DNA from: Yoonia sp. R2331
GTDB lineage: Bacteria; Pseudomonadota; Alphaproteobacteria; Rhodobacterales; Rhodobacteraceae
NCBI RefSeq assembly: GCF_041103235.1
Contig: NZ_JBGCUN010000001.1
Location: 1,426,001 to 1,490,000, forward strand
Direction: 5' to 3'
DNA: 64,000 nt
Of this stretch, positions 56,442-64,000 are shown in pieces (position 1 is the stretch's first letter; each line of letters begins with the position of its first letter). A program made the position numbers and the translations under genes. The notes below the pieces were generated by a model. That model saw only the letters and a program-made list of their open reading frames with translations. It was not told the origin of the DNA and did no database searches.

Positions 56442-56461
56442 CGTTTTGCGGGGGCAAAACG
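56442..56461. terminator. Hairpin between convergent genes 55604-56395 and doeA
   Basis: CGTTTTGC-GGGG-GCAAAACG, a perfect 8-base stem with a 4-base loop, 46 bases after the membrane protein stop. No T run follows directly on either strand, so it may be a stabilising hairpin or weak terminator. Confidence 0.5.
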
Positions 56462-56599
56462 CCCAATCGGTGTTTATTGACCGTATTTCAAGGGGGTACA
56501 TCCTTCTCAATCTTACATAATACCGATTATGCGCACTAAGGGCAAAACTCAACTAAGCCCCTAACCGACACAAATCTAATGTTTACAACGGCCATTGGA

Positions 56600-57778
56600 C
56601 TACGCTGACTTCACGACCAACCCGCCCGGCGTTTGGCAAAGCTTCTCGCATCCCTGGTCGGTAATCAGCAGCGGCTCCGTGATTTCGATGCCGCCGTCGC
56701 TCAGCCACAACGCCGGCATAAAGTGCAGCGCCATTCCGGCGCGCAGTTCCGTTGTGTCACCAGCGCGCAAGGAAATCGTGCGTTCGCCCCAGTCTGGCGG
56801 ATATGACAGCCCGATGGCATATCCGCAGCGGCTGTCTTTCTCAAAGCCGTGTTGCGCCAAGGTGCCGTTGAACACCTCTGCAAGCGCCTCGCAGGTCAAT
56901 CCGGGCGCCGCATTGGCCAGCACGGCCTCGGTCGCGTTTGATATGGCAGCCTCGGCTTCGCGATAGCGTTTTGGAACTTCTCCAAAGAACAGCGTGCGGC
57001 TTTGCGGGCATTGATAACGCCTGTAAGCCCCTGCAATCTCGAAGAAAGTTGCCTCTCCAGCCCGTAGCGGACTGTCATCCCATGTCAGGTGCGGTGCCGT
57101 TGCGTCCGCGCCTGACGGTGCCATTGGCACAATTGCCGGATAGTCGCCCCAATGCCCATCCACACCGCGAATTGCCGTCCGGTAGATCTCTGCAATCAGG
57201 TCATTCTTGCGCATACCGACTTCTGCGATGTCGCGAATTTGGGCGTGCATGGCGGTCACAATGGCACCGGCGCGCCGCATATAAGTGATCTCTTGCGGTG
57301 ACTTAACCAATCGCTGCCAATTGACCAATCCGGTGGCGTCTAAAATCTTTGTGTGATGCTTTAATAGTGCAATGTAAGCCACTGCACTAAAATAATAATT
57401 ATCCAGTTCAGCGCCAATTCGCAATGCACCCCAGCCGCAGTCTGCGATCACCTCTGACAGATCCGCCATCGGGTGTTTGTCGGGGTTCTGGACAAAGGTG
57501 TCATCGTAGCCGTGGATGAAATCGTCCTCCATCCAGACTGTGCGTTGCGCGCCAGCGGCATCCATTGCACGGCCCCACCAGCGCGGTGGGCCATCAGGAC
57601 CCACGATCACCCCTTGATGCACATAAAACGACCAACCGTCGTAACCGGTGATCCAGGCCATATTGGATGGATCAGTGACCAACAGAACTTCGATCCCGGC
57701 TTCGGACATAGCCGCGCGGACGCGCATAACCCGCGCATCGTATTCCTTTTGGTCAAAGGCCGGTTTTGGATGCGGCAT
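56600..57778 (-). CDS. doeA: Ectoine hydrolase DoeA (M24 family)
   Basis: 392-residue protein of the M24 aminopeptidase P/creatinase fold that matches DoeA/EutD, which opens the ectoine ring to N-acetyl-diaminobutyrate. Family features: DPSNMAWITGYDGWSFYVHQ, ATGLVNWQRLVKSPQEI, GDYPAIVPMAPSGADATAPH and IGLSYPPDWGERT. The aspartate metal ligands typical of M24 peptidases are not conserved in FFEIAGAYRRYQCPQSRT, as expected for this subfamily. No doeB, doeC, eutBC or ectoine transporter is nearby, which is unusual for an ectoine catabolism gene. Creatinase-like activity on another osmolyte is a fallback. Confidence 0.85.
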   Translation of the reverse strand: MPHPKPAFDQKEYDARVMRVRAAMSEAGIEVLLVTDPSNMAWITGYDGWSFYVHQGVIVGPDGPPRWWGRAMDAAGAQRTVWMEDDFIHGYDDTFVQNPDKHPMADLSEVIADCGWGALRIGAELDNYYFSAVAYIALLKHHTKILDATGLVNWQRLVKSPQEITYMRRAGAIVTAMHAQIRDIAEVGMRKNDLIAEIYRTAIRGVDGHWGDYPAIVPMAPSGADATAPHLTWDDSPLRAGEATFFEIAGAYRRYQCPQSRTLFFGEVPKRYREAEAAISNATEAVLANAAPGLTCEALAEVFNGTLAQHGFEKDSRCGYAIGLSYPPDWGERTISLRAGDTTELRAGMALHFMPALWLSDGGIEITEPLLITDQGCEKLCQTPGGLVVKSA

Positions 57779-57832
57779 GGCAGGACCCCCTGCCCGACTA
57801 TGGCACCGGTTTTTGCACCGTCCTAGCCGAAA

Positions 57833-58525
57833 CTATCCCAGCGCATAGCCCGCGCCACGCACCGTGCGCACGGGGTCTTCGCCGCCGCCTTGGGTTAACA
57901 CTTTGCGCAACCGGCCGACATGCACATCAACGGTCCGCGTATCCACATAGATGTCGCGCCCCCAGACCCGGTCCAGCAACTGATCCCGCGACCAGACGCG
58001 GCCAGGTTTTTCCATGAACGTACTCAGCAGACGAAACTCTGTTGGTCCAAGCTTCAGCTTTTCATCCGCGCGGGTCACGATATGGGTCTCTGCATCAAGC
58101 ACGATATCATCGTAAGTCAGCACCTGCCCCACGGTCGCGGGCCGCACACGGCGCAACTGCGACCGGACACGCGCCATCAGTTCGGACATCGAATAGGGCT
58201 TTGCGACATAGTCGTCAGCACCGGTTTCCAGACCGCGCACCTTGTCCACCTCTTCGGATTTGGCCGACAGCATGATGATCGCAGTTGACCGTGTCGCCGG
58301 GTCCATCTTGACCCGCCTGCACACTTCGATCCCGGATACTGACGGCAGCATCCAATCCAGCACCATCACATCTGGCGGGTCTTCGGACAGCAGCAACAGC
58401 CCCTCTTCCCCGTCTTCGGCCTGGCTTACGCGAAATCCTTCGGCTTCCAGATTGTAGGCTAGCACTTCGCGTTGCGCAGGCTCGTCTTCCACAATCAAAA
58501 CATGTGGTTGCTGGGCTGCTGACAT
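57833..58525 (-). CDS. phoB: Phosphate regulon response regulator PhoB
   Basis: OmpR/PhoB-type response regulator. 230 residues: receiver domain with acidic Glu13-Asp14, phospho-acceptor Asp57 (VLDWMLPSVSG) and Lys in YVAKPYS, then a C-terminal winged helix (about 130-228; LGPTEFRLLSTFMEKPGRVWSRDQLL). It follows phoU by four bases and is the last gene of the pst operon read here. It would activate Pho genes under phosphate limitation; the partner PhoR is not in the window. Confidence 0.95.
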   Translation of the reverse strand: MSAAQQPHVLIVEDEPAQREVLAYNLEAEGFRVSQAEDGEEGLLLLSEDPPDVMVLDWMLPSVSGIEVCRRVKMDPATRSTAIIMLSAKSEEVDKVRGLETGADDYVAKPYSMSELMARVRSQLRRVRPATVGQVLTYDDIVLDAETHIVTRADEKLKLGPTEFRLLSTFMEKPGRVWSRDQLLDRVWGRDIYVDTRTVDVHVGRLRKVLTQGGGEDPVRTVRGAGYALG

Positions 58526-58529
58526 GGTC

Positions 58530-59237
58530 TTAGCCCGCCTCGCTCACAAAGGATGTCTTGTCGCTTTTGGGGCGCGCGTCCTCGGGCATCTCGCCGGTCA
58601 CAAGATAGATGATCTGCTCGGCCATATTGGTGGTCAGATCGCCCATGCGTTCCACGTTTTTGGCCATGAAGTGCAAATGCATGCAAGGCGTGATGTTGCG
58701 CGGGTCTTCCATCATGAACGTCAAGAATTCGCGGAACAGCGCATTATACATCTGATCGACTTCCTGATCGCGCTGGCGCACGTCTTCGGCGAGGTCTGCA
58801 TCGCCACGGATATAGGCATCCAGCGTGTCTTTCAGCATCGCCTGCACCTCGCGGGCCATCCGGCGCAAGGCGGAATCCGATCCATTGACCGGGCTCATCT
58901 CGACCAGTGTCCCGGTGCGCTTGGCGATATTCTTGGCGTAATCTCCGATCCGCTCTAGTGAAGCGGCAAGCCGCAACACCGTCAGGATGGACCGCAGGTC
59001 CTTAGACACCGGAGCACGCAGCGCGATGGTGCGCGCCGCCTCTTCGTTGATCTGGATTTCAAGAGCGTCAATCGCTTTGTCACCCTGCCGCACCTGTTCG
59101 GCCAACTCGACATCGCGGTCCATCAGCGACTTGGCGGCATTCAGGATGGCGTCTTCGACCAACCCGCCCATGCGCATGACCAGCGTGGTGATACCTTCTA
59201 GATCGCGGTCATACGCGCTTGAGATATGTTCGTTCAT
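58530..59237 (-). CDS. phoU: Phosphate transport regulator PhoU
   Basis: 235-residue all-helical protein with two PhoU three-helix bundles. It links PstSCAB activity to PhoR and keeps the Pho regulon off in high phosphate. Metal-binding-type motifs are seen in RDLRSILTVLRLAASLERIGDYAKNI (first bundle) and AKNVERMGDLTTNMAEQI (second). It sits between pstB (14 bases) and phoB (4 bases), the standard order. Confidence 0.95.
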   Translation of the reverse strand: MNEHISSAYDRDLEGITTLVMRMGGLVEDAILNAAKSLMDRDVELAEQVRQGDKAIDALEIQINEEAARTIALRAPVSKDLRSILTVLRLAASLERIGDYAKNIAKRTGTLVEMSPVNGSDSALRRMAREVQAMLKDTLDAYIRGDADLAEDVRQRDQEVDQMYNALFREFLTFMMEDPRNITPCMHLHFMAKNVERMGDLTTNMAEQIIYLVTGEMPEDARPKSDKTSFVSEAG

Positions 59238-59251
59238 CTGCCTGCTCTCCT

Positions 59252-60052
59252 CTACCCGATCCGGCCCGAGATGTAGCTCTCGGTGCGCGGGTCTTCGGGG
59301 TTGGTGAAAATCTTGTCGGTGTCATCATATTCCACCAGATTACCCAGGTGGAAAAACGCAGTGCGTTGGCTGACGCGTGCGGCTTGCTGCATTGAGTGGG
59401 TGACAATCACCACCGAATAATTCTGACGCAACTCGTCAATCAGCTCTTCCACTTGTGCTGTGGCGATCGGGTCAAGCGCCGAACACGGCTCGTCCATCAG
59501 CAACACTTCGGGCTCTGTCGCCACGGCGCGCGCGATGCACAGGCGCTGCTGTTGACCGCCCGAAAGGCCGGTGCCGGGCGCGTGCAGCCTGTCCTTGACC
59601 TCGTCCCAGATGGCCCCGCGCCGCAGTGCCTTTTCCACGATCTCGTCAAGCTCGGCCTTGTTGCGGGCCAGCCCGTGGATCTTGGGGCCATAGGCCACGT
59701 TGTCATAGATCGACTTGGGAAACGGGTTCGGCTTCTGGAACACCATGCCCACCTTGGCGCGCAGTTGCACCGGATCGACCCGCGGGTCATAGATGTCTTC
59801 GCCGTCGATGCGGATGTCGCCCTCAACCCGGCAGATGTCAATCGTGTCGTTCATTCGGTTGATGCACCGTAGGAACGTCGATTTACCACAACCCGATGGC
59901 CCAATGAACGCCGTCACGGTCTTGTCCTGAATATCGACGTTCACGTCCTTGATGGCGTGGTTGTCGCCGTAATAGACCTGCACACCATTTGCGCGGATCT
60001 TGATGTCTTGTTGGGTGCTCATGGCGCGGTCCATTTGAATCATGTCTTCCAT
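59252..60052 (-). CDS. pstB: Phosphate import ATPase PstB
   Basis: ATPase subunit of the high-affinity phosphate ABC importer. 266 residues; Walker [10 protein letters not shown], signature [14 protein letters not shown], Walker [14 protein letters not shown] and switch His in [10 protein letters not shown]. The GGAG nine bases upstream supports ATG 60052. It lies 12 bases after pstA in the pstSCAB-phoU-phoB operon. Confidence 0.96.
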   Translation of the reverse strand: MEDMIQMDRAMSTQQDIKIRANGVQVYYGDNHAIKDVNVDIQDKTVTAFIGPSGCGKSTFLRCINRMNDTIDICRVEGDIRIDGEDIYDPRVDPVQLRAKVGMVFQKPNPFPKSIYDNVAYGPKIHGLARNKAELDEIVEKALRRGAIWDEVKDRLHAPGTGLSGGQQQRLCIARAVATEPEVLLMDEPCSALDPIATAQVEELIDELRQNYSVVIVTHSMQQAARVSQRTAFFHLGNLVEYDDTDKIFTNPEDPRTESYISGRIG

Positions 60053-60064
60053 TGTCGGCAGCTC

Positions 60065-61408
60065 CTACCAGCGGCGCTCGAACCTGCGGCGCAGGATGAT
60101 CGCAATCAGGTTCATGGTCAAAAGAAACACCAGCAGCACGATGATACCGCCCCATGCTCTTTCATAGAATGCGGGGTCGGCCCGTTTCGCCCATTCGTAA
60201 ATCTGGGCGGGCATGGCCGAGTTCGGGTCCAGAAAGCCAGACGTCACGCCGTCGGGATAGTTTGTGGCGATATAGCCCACCATGCCAATCAACAGCAGTG
60301 GTGCGGTTTCGCCCAAGGCCTGCGCAAGGCCGATGATCGTGCCCGTCAGGATACCAGGCATCGCCAGCGGCAACACATGGTGAAACACCGTTTGCATCTT
60401 GCTCGCCCCGACCCCCAAAGCCGCATCTCTGATCGACGGTGGCACCGCTTTCAAAGAGGCACGGGTCGAAATCACAATCGTCGGCAGCGTCATCAGGGTC
60501 AGCGTCAGACCACCCACAATCGGGGCCGACTGCGGCAAATGTGCGAACTGAATGAAGACCGCAAGACCAAGAATACCAAAGACAATCGACGGCACAGCGG
60601 CCAAATTGCTGATGTTCACCTCAATCAGGTCAGTAAACCTGTTTTGCGGCGCAAACTCCTCAAGATAGATCGAAGCCGCGACACCAATCGGCAAGGCCAG
60701 CGCCAGCACCACCAGCATCATGAAAAACGACCCCAACATCGACACACCGATTCCGGCCTGCTCTGGCCTGCTCTCAGAGGCATCAGCGCCAGTGATAAAG
60801 TCCCAGTTGAACACCCGTTCGACCGACCCTCGTTCAACCAGTACATCAACAAGATCAAGGTGGGCGGCACTCAGGTTCTTGTCACGTGCAAGATCCTCGC
60901 GGGTCACGCGGCCTTTCATATAGCCATCCACACGGGACGAGGTCAGCAACCGAAATTCGACCGTTTCACCAATCTGATCAGGGTTGGCGATCACATAGTC
61001 TCGCACGATCGCGGCAGCAGAGGCGGATAGGATCTTGTCCAATTCCTTGGCGGCAACCTCGGTTTCGATGTCGGCGGTTGCTGCCACCAGCGCGTCGTTG
61101 ACCAGCGGCTTGTAGCCAAAGGTCGACACTTTGCGGATGTCGGCCAGGTCACGGTTGCCGTTCTTGTCCAGCTTCTCCTCCAGCAACGTGATCTCTACGT
61201 TGGCGAAAGTCTGGGTAAAGGCAGGCGTCCCGTTGGTCACGATGGCCCACAGCAGCGACACCAGAAAGAACAGGCTGATACCAATCGCGGTTACACCGTA
61301 GGCCTTGAACCGGGTCTCTGCGGCGTTGCGCTTTTTGGTGCGGGAATCGACTTCCAGCAGCGACTTGCCCTTGGCCCGAACTGGGCTGCCTTGGGTTGCG
61401 TCGGTCAT
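60065..61408 (-). CDS. pstA: Phosphate ABC transporter permease PstA
   Basis: Permease subunit of the phosphate importer. 447 residues, longer than E. coli PstA (about 296) because of an N-terminal extension with one membrane segment (about 37-57) and a soluble region (60-195) of the DUF3333 type common in alphaproteobacteria. The transport core has six segments and the EAA-like loop PSIRDAALGVGASKMQTVFHHV. Its start overlaps the pstC stop by ATGA (61405-61408). Confidence 0.95.
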   Translation of the reverse strand: MTDATQGSPVRAKGKSLLEVDSRTKKRNAAETRFKAYGVTAIGISLFFLVSLLWAIVTNGTPAFTQTFANVEITLLEEKLDKNGNRDLADIRKVSTFGYKPLVNDALVAATADIETEVAAKELDKILSASAAAIVRDYVIANPDQIGETVEFRLLTSSRVDGYMKGRVTREDLARDKNLSAAHLDLVDVLVERGSVERVFNWDFITGADASESRPEQAGIGVSMLGSFFMMLVVLALALPIGVAASIYLEEFAPQNRFTDLIEVNISNLAAVPSIVFGILGLAVFIQFAHLPQSAPIVGGLTLTLMTLPTIVISTRASLKAVPPSIRDAALGVGASKMQTVFHHVLPLAMPGILTGTIIGLAQALGETAPLLLIGMVGYIATNYPDGVTSGFLDPNSAMPAQIYEWAKRADPAFYERAWGGIIVLLVFLLTMNLIAIILRRRFERRW

Positions 61409-62886
61409 TCGTATTGCTCCCGGTATTTACGGACAATGAAAAGGGCAAAGACATTCAACGCCAGCGTGATGACGAAAAGGGTGATCCCCAAGGCAAAGGC
61501 AACAAGCGCCTCGGGCGAGGCAAAGTCACTATCGCCGGTCAGCTGGCTGACGATCTTGGCGGTCACAGTGGTCATTGCATCAAAAGGGTTCATCGACAGC
61601 CGGGCCGCGGCCCCTGCCCCCAGCACCACGATCATCGTCTCACCGATAGCGCGGGATGCCGCCAACAAGATCGCGCCAACAATGCCGGGCAAGGCTGCAG
61701 GCAGGATCACCTGGCGCACGGTTTCCGAATGGGTGGCCCCAAGGCCAAGCGACCCATCGCGCATGGACTGTGGCACCGCGTTGATAATGTCATCCGACAA
61801 GGAAGAGACGAACGGGATCAGCATGATCCCCATCACCAGCCCTGCCGTCATCACCGCTGTCCCACCTTGCATCCAATCAACACCCAAGGCCCCGTCGCGG
61901 CCAAAGACACTGACCAGCATCGGTCCAACCGTCAGCAAGGCAAACAGACCGTAGACAATCGTGGGAATCCCGGCGAGCAGTTCCAGCATCGGTTTGGCGA
62001 CGGACCGGACCGGCTTGCTGGCATATTCACTCAGGTAAATCGCGGCGAAAAGCCCGATGGGCACTGCCACCAAAAGCGCGATGAATGAGATATATAACGT
62101 GCCCCACAGCAAAGGTAGGATGCCCAGCTCTGACCCGCCGCCACGGCCCGAAAAGCTTGGGTTCCAACTCAGCGAGAAAAAGAACTCGGACGCCGGGTAA
62201 AGGCGGAAAAACTCGAAAGTATTGAAGATCAGCGATAGCACGATGCCCAGCGTCGTCAGGATCGCGATCGAGGCGGCTGCGATAAGCACCATCAGGATGC
62301 CGCGTTCGACCACATTGCGGGCGCGGAACGTCGGCGTCGTCATCAGATAGGCAATGATAAGTCCGGCCAATGAGGTCCCGAACACCACGATGGTCTTGAT
62401 CAGGTTCCCCGTCCCCGCCATCTCGCGGTATCGTTGGGCGGCCCCGAATGTGTCAGCGGTCACGTCAGATCCCAGCGCCACGCCGACCTCTGCCAGACGC
62501 GCGCGCAGGTCCGTGAAATCGGCACCCAGACCACTTACGTCTTCTGCGCGCATGGCACCTTGGGCGACAGCAACATCCAGACCTTCGGCAACCCGGCGGA
62601 CATCCGACATGATCAGGCTGAGTGTGCCGCCCTCGTCGATGGCGCTTTGCGGGATCATGCCCGACACGCTGCTATTGATGATCAAAGGCTGCACGATCAA
62701 CCAGACAAATAGCACCAGCATGGCGGGCACAACCGCATTTAGCCCAACATTTGCACCATAATAGAGCGGTAAGGAATGCAGCTTGCGGCGATCACCGCCA
62801 GCGACCTGCATCGCACGGGCCCGGCCCAGAACGTAGCCGACCACGCCCAGCGACAGCACGATCAACACGAGTATCAGATTTGACAT
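61405..62886 (-). CDS. pstC: Phosphate ABC transporter permease PstC
   Basis: Permease partner of PstA. 493 residues, extended at the N-terminus (PstC N-terminal domain type) with extra membrane segments at about 5-22, 45-70 and 160-185 and a periplasmic loop. The core loop MRDGSLGLGATHSETVRQVILP matches the EAA motif. It is separated from pstS by 125 bases that contain a strong hairpin, and overlaps pstA by ATGA. Confidence 0.95.
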   Translation of the reverse strand: MSNLILVLIVLSLGVVGYVLGRARAMQVAGGDRRKLHSLPLYYGANVGLNAVVPAMLVLFVWLIVQPLIINSSVSGMIPQSAIDEGGTLSLIMSDVRRVAEGLDVAVAQGAMRAEDVSGLGADFTDLRARLAEVGVALGSDVTADTFGAAQRYREMAGTGNLIKTIVVFGTSLAGLIIAYLMTTPTFRARNVVERGILMVLIAAASIAILTTLGIVLSLIFNTFEFFRLYPASEFFFSLSWNPSFSGRGGGSELGILPLLWGTLYISFIALLVAVPIGLFAAIYLSEYASKPVRSVAKPMLELLAGIPTIVYGLFALLTVGPMLVSVFGRDGALGVDWMQGGTAVMTAGLVMGIMLIPFVSSLSDDIINAVPQSMRDGSLGLGATHSETVRQVILPAALPGIVGAILLAASRAIGETMIVVLGAGAAARLSMNPFDAMTTVTAKIVSQLTGDSDFASPEALVAFALGITLFVITLALNVFALFIVRKYREQYE

Positions 62887-62966
62887 GGGGTCCCCACCAG
62901 TCCGTTTCGGTGCCCTTATAGGGCGTCAGAAGGCAAATGTACGTGGATCAATGCACATTACGCCGG

Positions 62967-62995
62967 GGTGACCCGGGCGCGTGTCCCGGATCACC
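62967..62995 (-). terminator. Hairpin in the pstS-pstC gap (attenuator-like)
   Basis: On the plus strand, GGTGACCCGGG (62967-62977), loop CGCGTGT, CCCGGATCACC (62985-62995). In the minus-strand RNA the 11-base stem has a single G-U pair. It starts 17 bases after the pstS stop. No T run follows, so it may protect the pstS mRNA end and lower pstC expression rather than fully stop transcription. Confidence 0.65.
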
Positions 62996-63011
62996 AATTT
63001 TTCGCAGCGGC

Positions 63012-64000
63012 TTAATTGCTCAGCGTTGTTTCTTCCATGACCGTCGTTTGCACGTCGATCAATGCGGGGTCAGACACCAAACCATAGGCAGACAGCGGAC
63101 CGTCGGGGCCAGCAACTTCGTCAGAGACGAAGAACTCTGCGTATTCCTTCAAGCCCGGGATCACACCAATGTGCGCGGCCTTGATGTAGAAATAAAGTGG
63201 GCGCGAAACAGGATAATCGCCAGTCGAAATGGTCTCGGTTGTGGGTTCAACACCGGACATGGTCGCGACCTTCAGCTTGTCGGTGTTGTTCTCATAAAAC
63301 GCCAGACCGAACACGCCGATGCCGTTTGCGTTGGCGTCAATACGGGCCAGCGTTTCGGTGTAGTCGCCGTCGATGTCGACCGCACGGCCGTCGCCACGCA
63401 CAGCCAGGCATGCGTCTTCGGCGTCGTCCTCAGACATGCCAGCTTCGATCATGGCTTCAAATGCGCCGGTGGCTTCACAGCCCGCAGCCACAACCTTTTC
63501 CTCGAACACTTCACGTGTGCCGTGCTTGGTGCCGGGGATGAAGGCCAGGATTTCTTCGCTCGGCAGATCGGCGTTGAAGTCGCTCCACAGGGTATGTGGG
63601 TTGTCGACCAGCTCACCGTCGACCAGCACCTTGGGGGCCAGCGCGTTGAAGATGTCGGCAGGCTCAAACGCGGTGTAGTCCGGGCCGTTCAGCTGGCTGG
63701 CAAAAACGATCCCGTCATAACCGATGCGCACTTCGATGATGTCGGTCACACCGTTCTCGGCACAGGCAGCGACTTCTTTTTCGCGAATTGCGCGAGATGC
63801 GTTTGCGATGTCGATTGTGTTTTCGCCCACACCTTCACAAAACCGCTTCAGCCCGGCAGATGAACCGCCTGATTCAACAACAGGTGTTGGGAATTCAAAG
63901 TTTTCGCCAAAGGCCTCCGCGACGATTGATGCATAGGGCAGAACTGTGGAAGAACCGGCAACTTGCACGTTGTCACGTGCGGCAGCGGTGGTTGCGGTAA
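63012..64000 (-). CDS. pstS: Phosphate-binding protein PstS (N-terminus beyond window)
   Basis: Periplasmic phosphate-binding protein. The minus-strand frame is open to the window edge, giving about 329 codons; the visible start reads ATTAAARDNVQVAGSSTVLPYA, that is the end of a signal peptide followed by the mature N-terminus, so only the first part of the signal is missing. The phosphate loop motifs AGSSTVLPYA and VESGGSSAGLKRFCEG are present, matching the large alphaproteobacterial/marine PstS class. It is the first visible gene of pstSCAB-phoU-phoB. Confidence 0.93.
   Translation of the reverse strand, partial: TATTAAARDNVQVAGSSTVLPYASIVAEAFGENFEFPTPVVESGGSSAGLKRFCEGVGENTIDIANASRAIREKEVAACAENGVTDIIEVRIGYDGIVFASQLNGPDYTAFEPADIFNALAPKVLVDGELVDNPHTLWSDFNADLPSEEILAFIPGTKHGTREVFEEKVVAAGCEATGAFEAMIEAGMSEDDAEDACLAVRGDGRAVDIDGDYTETLARIDANANGIGVFGLAFYENNTDKLKVATMSGVEPTTETISTGDYPVSRPLYFYIKAAHIGVIPGLKEYAEFFVSDEVAGPDGPLSAYGLVSDPALIDVQTTVMEETTLSN

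Noticed and set aside
57779-57794. GGCAGG-ACCC-CCTGCC hairpin between doeA start and phoB stop
   Set aside because: Six-base stem right at the doeA start codon without a T run; not convincing as a terminator.
1-64000. Search for CRISPR arrays, insertion sequences, integrases, phage genes or toxin-antitoxin pairs
   Set aside because: No direct-repeat arrays, terminal repeats, transposase or phage motifs were seen; the region looks like ordinary chromosome.

Overview
The window is a GC-rich, densely coding chromosomal segment that looks like a marine alphaproteobacterium of the Roseobacter group (Rhodobacterales). The indicators are an agl alpha-glucoside locus of the rhizobial type, an alphaproteobacterial SOS box (GAAC-N7-GAAC) before recA, a DUF1476/F1-ATPase zeta inhibitor, a methionine synthase split into separate genes, an AAA regulator paired with a DctB-type kinase, and extended PstC/PstA proteins. 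The species cannot be fixed from the sequence alone. Nearly all genes are chromosomal housekeeping or nutrient-use genes. I see no phage, transposase, integrase or CRISPR array.

Layout. 1-8737: sugar locus, with a GH1 beta-glucosidase (cut by the window edge) and LacI regulator aglR transcribed away from aglE-aglF-aglG-aglA-aglK. 8963-10260: divergent XRE/MmyB-like regulator and small membrane protein sharing a palindrome. 10265-12607: methyl-folate operon (small 'virulence factor' domain protein, MetF-type reductase, methyl-THF:cobalamin methyltransferase). 12859-14750: Ppx/GppA and RlmE. 14747-19524: glycerol regulon glpR / glpD-GYF/DUF805 protein-glpK. 19521-24983: sulfotransferase, recA, alaS, DUF1330, MOSC. 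24980-30617: bipA, SMR efflux protein, a small HExxH protein, icd, a secreted protein with a VPxPA-like tail, a CAU tRNA and an MxKDx-repeat lipoprotein. 30778-34661: purM-purN, rnd, a lipoprotein, sufE. 34658-38454: DUF1638 protein, 52-residue membrane protein, corrinoid protein, radical SAM protein and homocysteine methyltransferase. 38430-42504: MprF-like protein, zeta inhibitor, purC-purS-purQ. 42551-46327: dctB-dctD and an orphan GT51 domain. 46740-53220: rne, tusA, ccdA, membrane hydrolase plus cytochrome P450. 53452-57778: small proteins, fumC, a membrane protein, doeA. 57833-64000: phoB-phoU-pstB-pstA-pstC-pstS read from the minus strand (pstS cut by the window edge).

How genes fit together. 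The agl cluster imports and hydrolyses alpha-glucosides. glpK and glpD take glycerol to dihydroxyacetone phosphate under GlpR. The three pieces of a cobalamin-dependent methionine synthase lie in two places (10265-11332, 35502-36203, 37432-38454), with the MetF that makes their methyl donor beside the first. purM, purN, purC, purS and purQ supply five steps or subunits of purine synthesis. The pst-pho operon handles phosphate. A recurring feature is tail-to-tail gene pairs overlapping by exactly four bases at their stop codons (six cases).

The most unusual items are the split methionine synthase with its DUF1638 and small-membrane-protein companions, a DctD-like regulator that has lost the GAFTGA sigma-54 contact loop, a long inverted repeat with paired LexA-like sites before recA, a membrane hydrolase translationally coupled to a P450, and a small uncharacterised HExxH protein.
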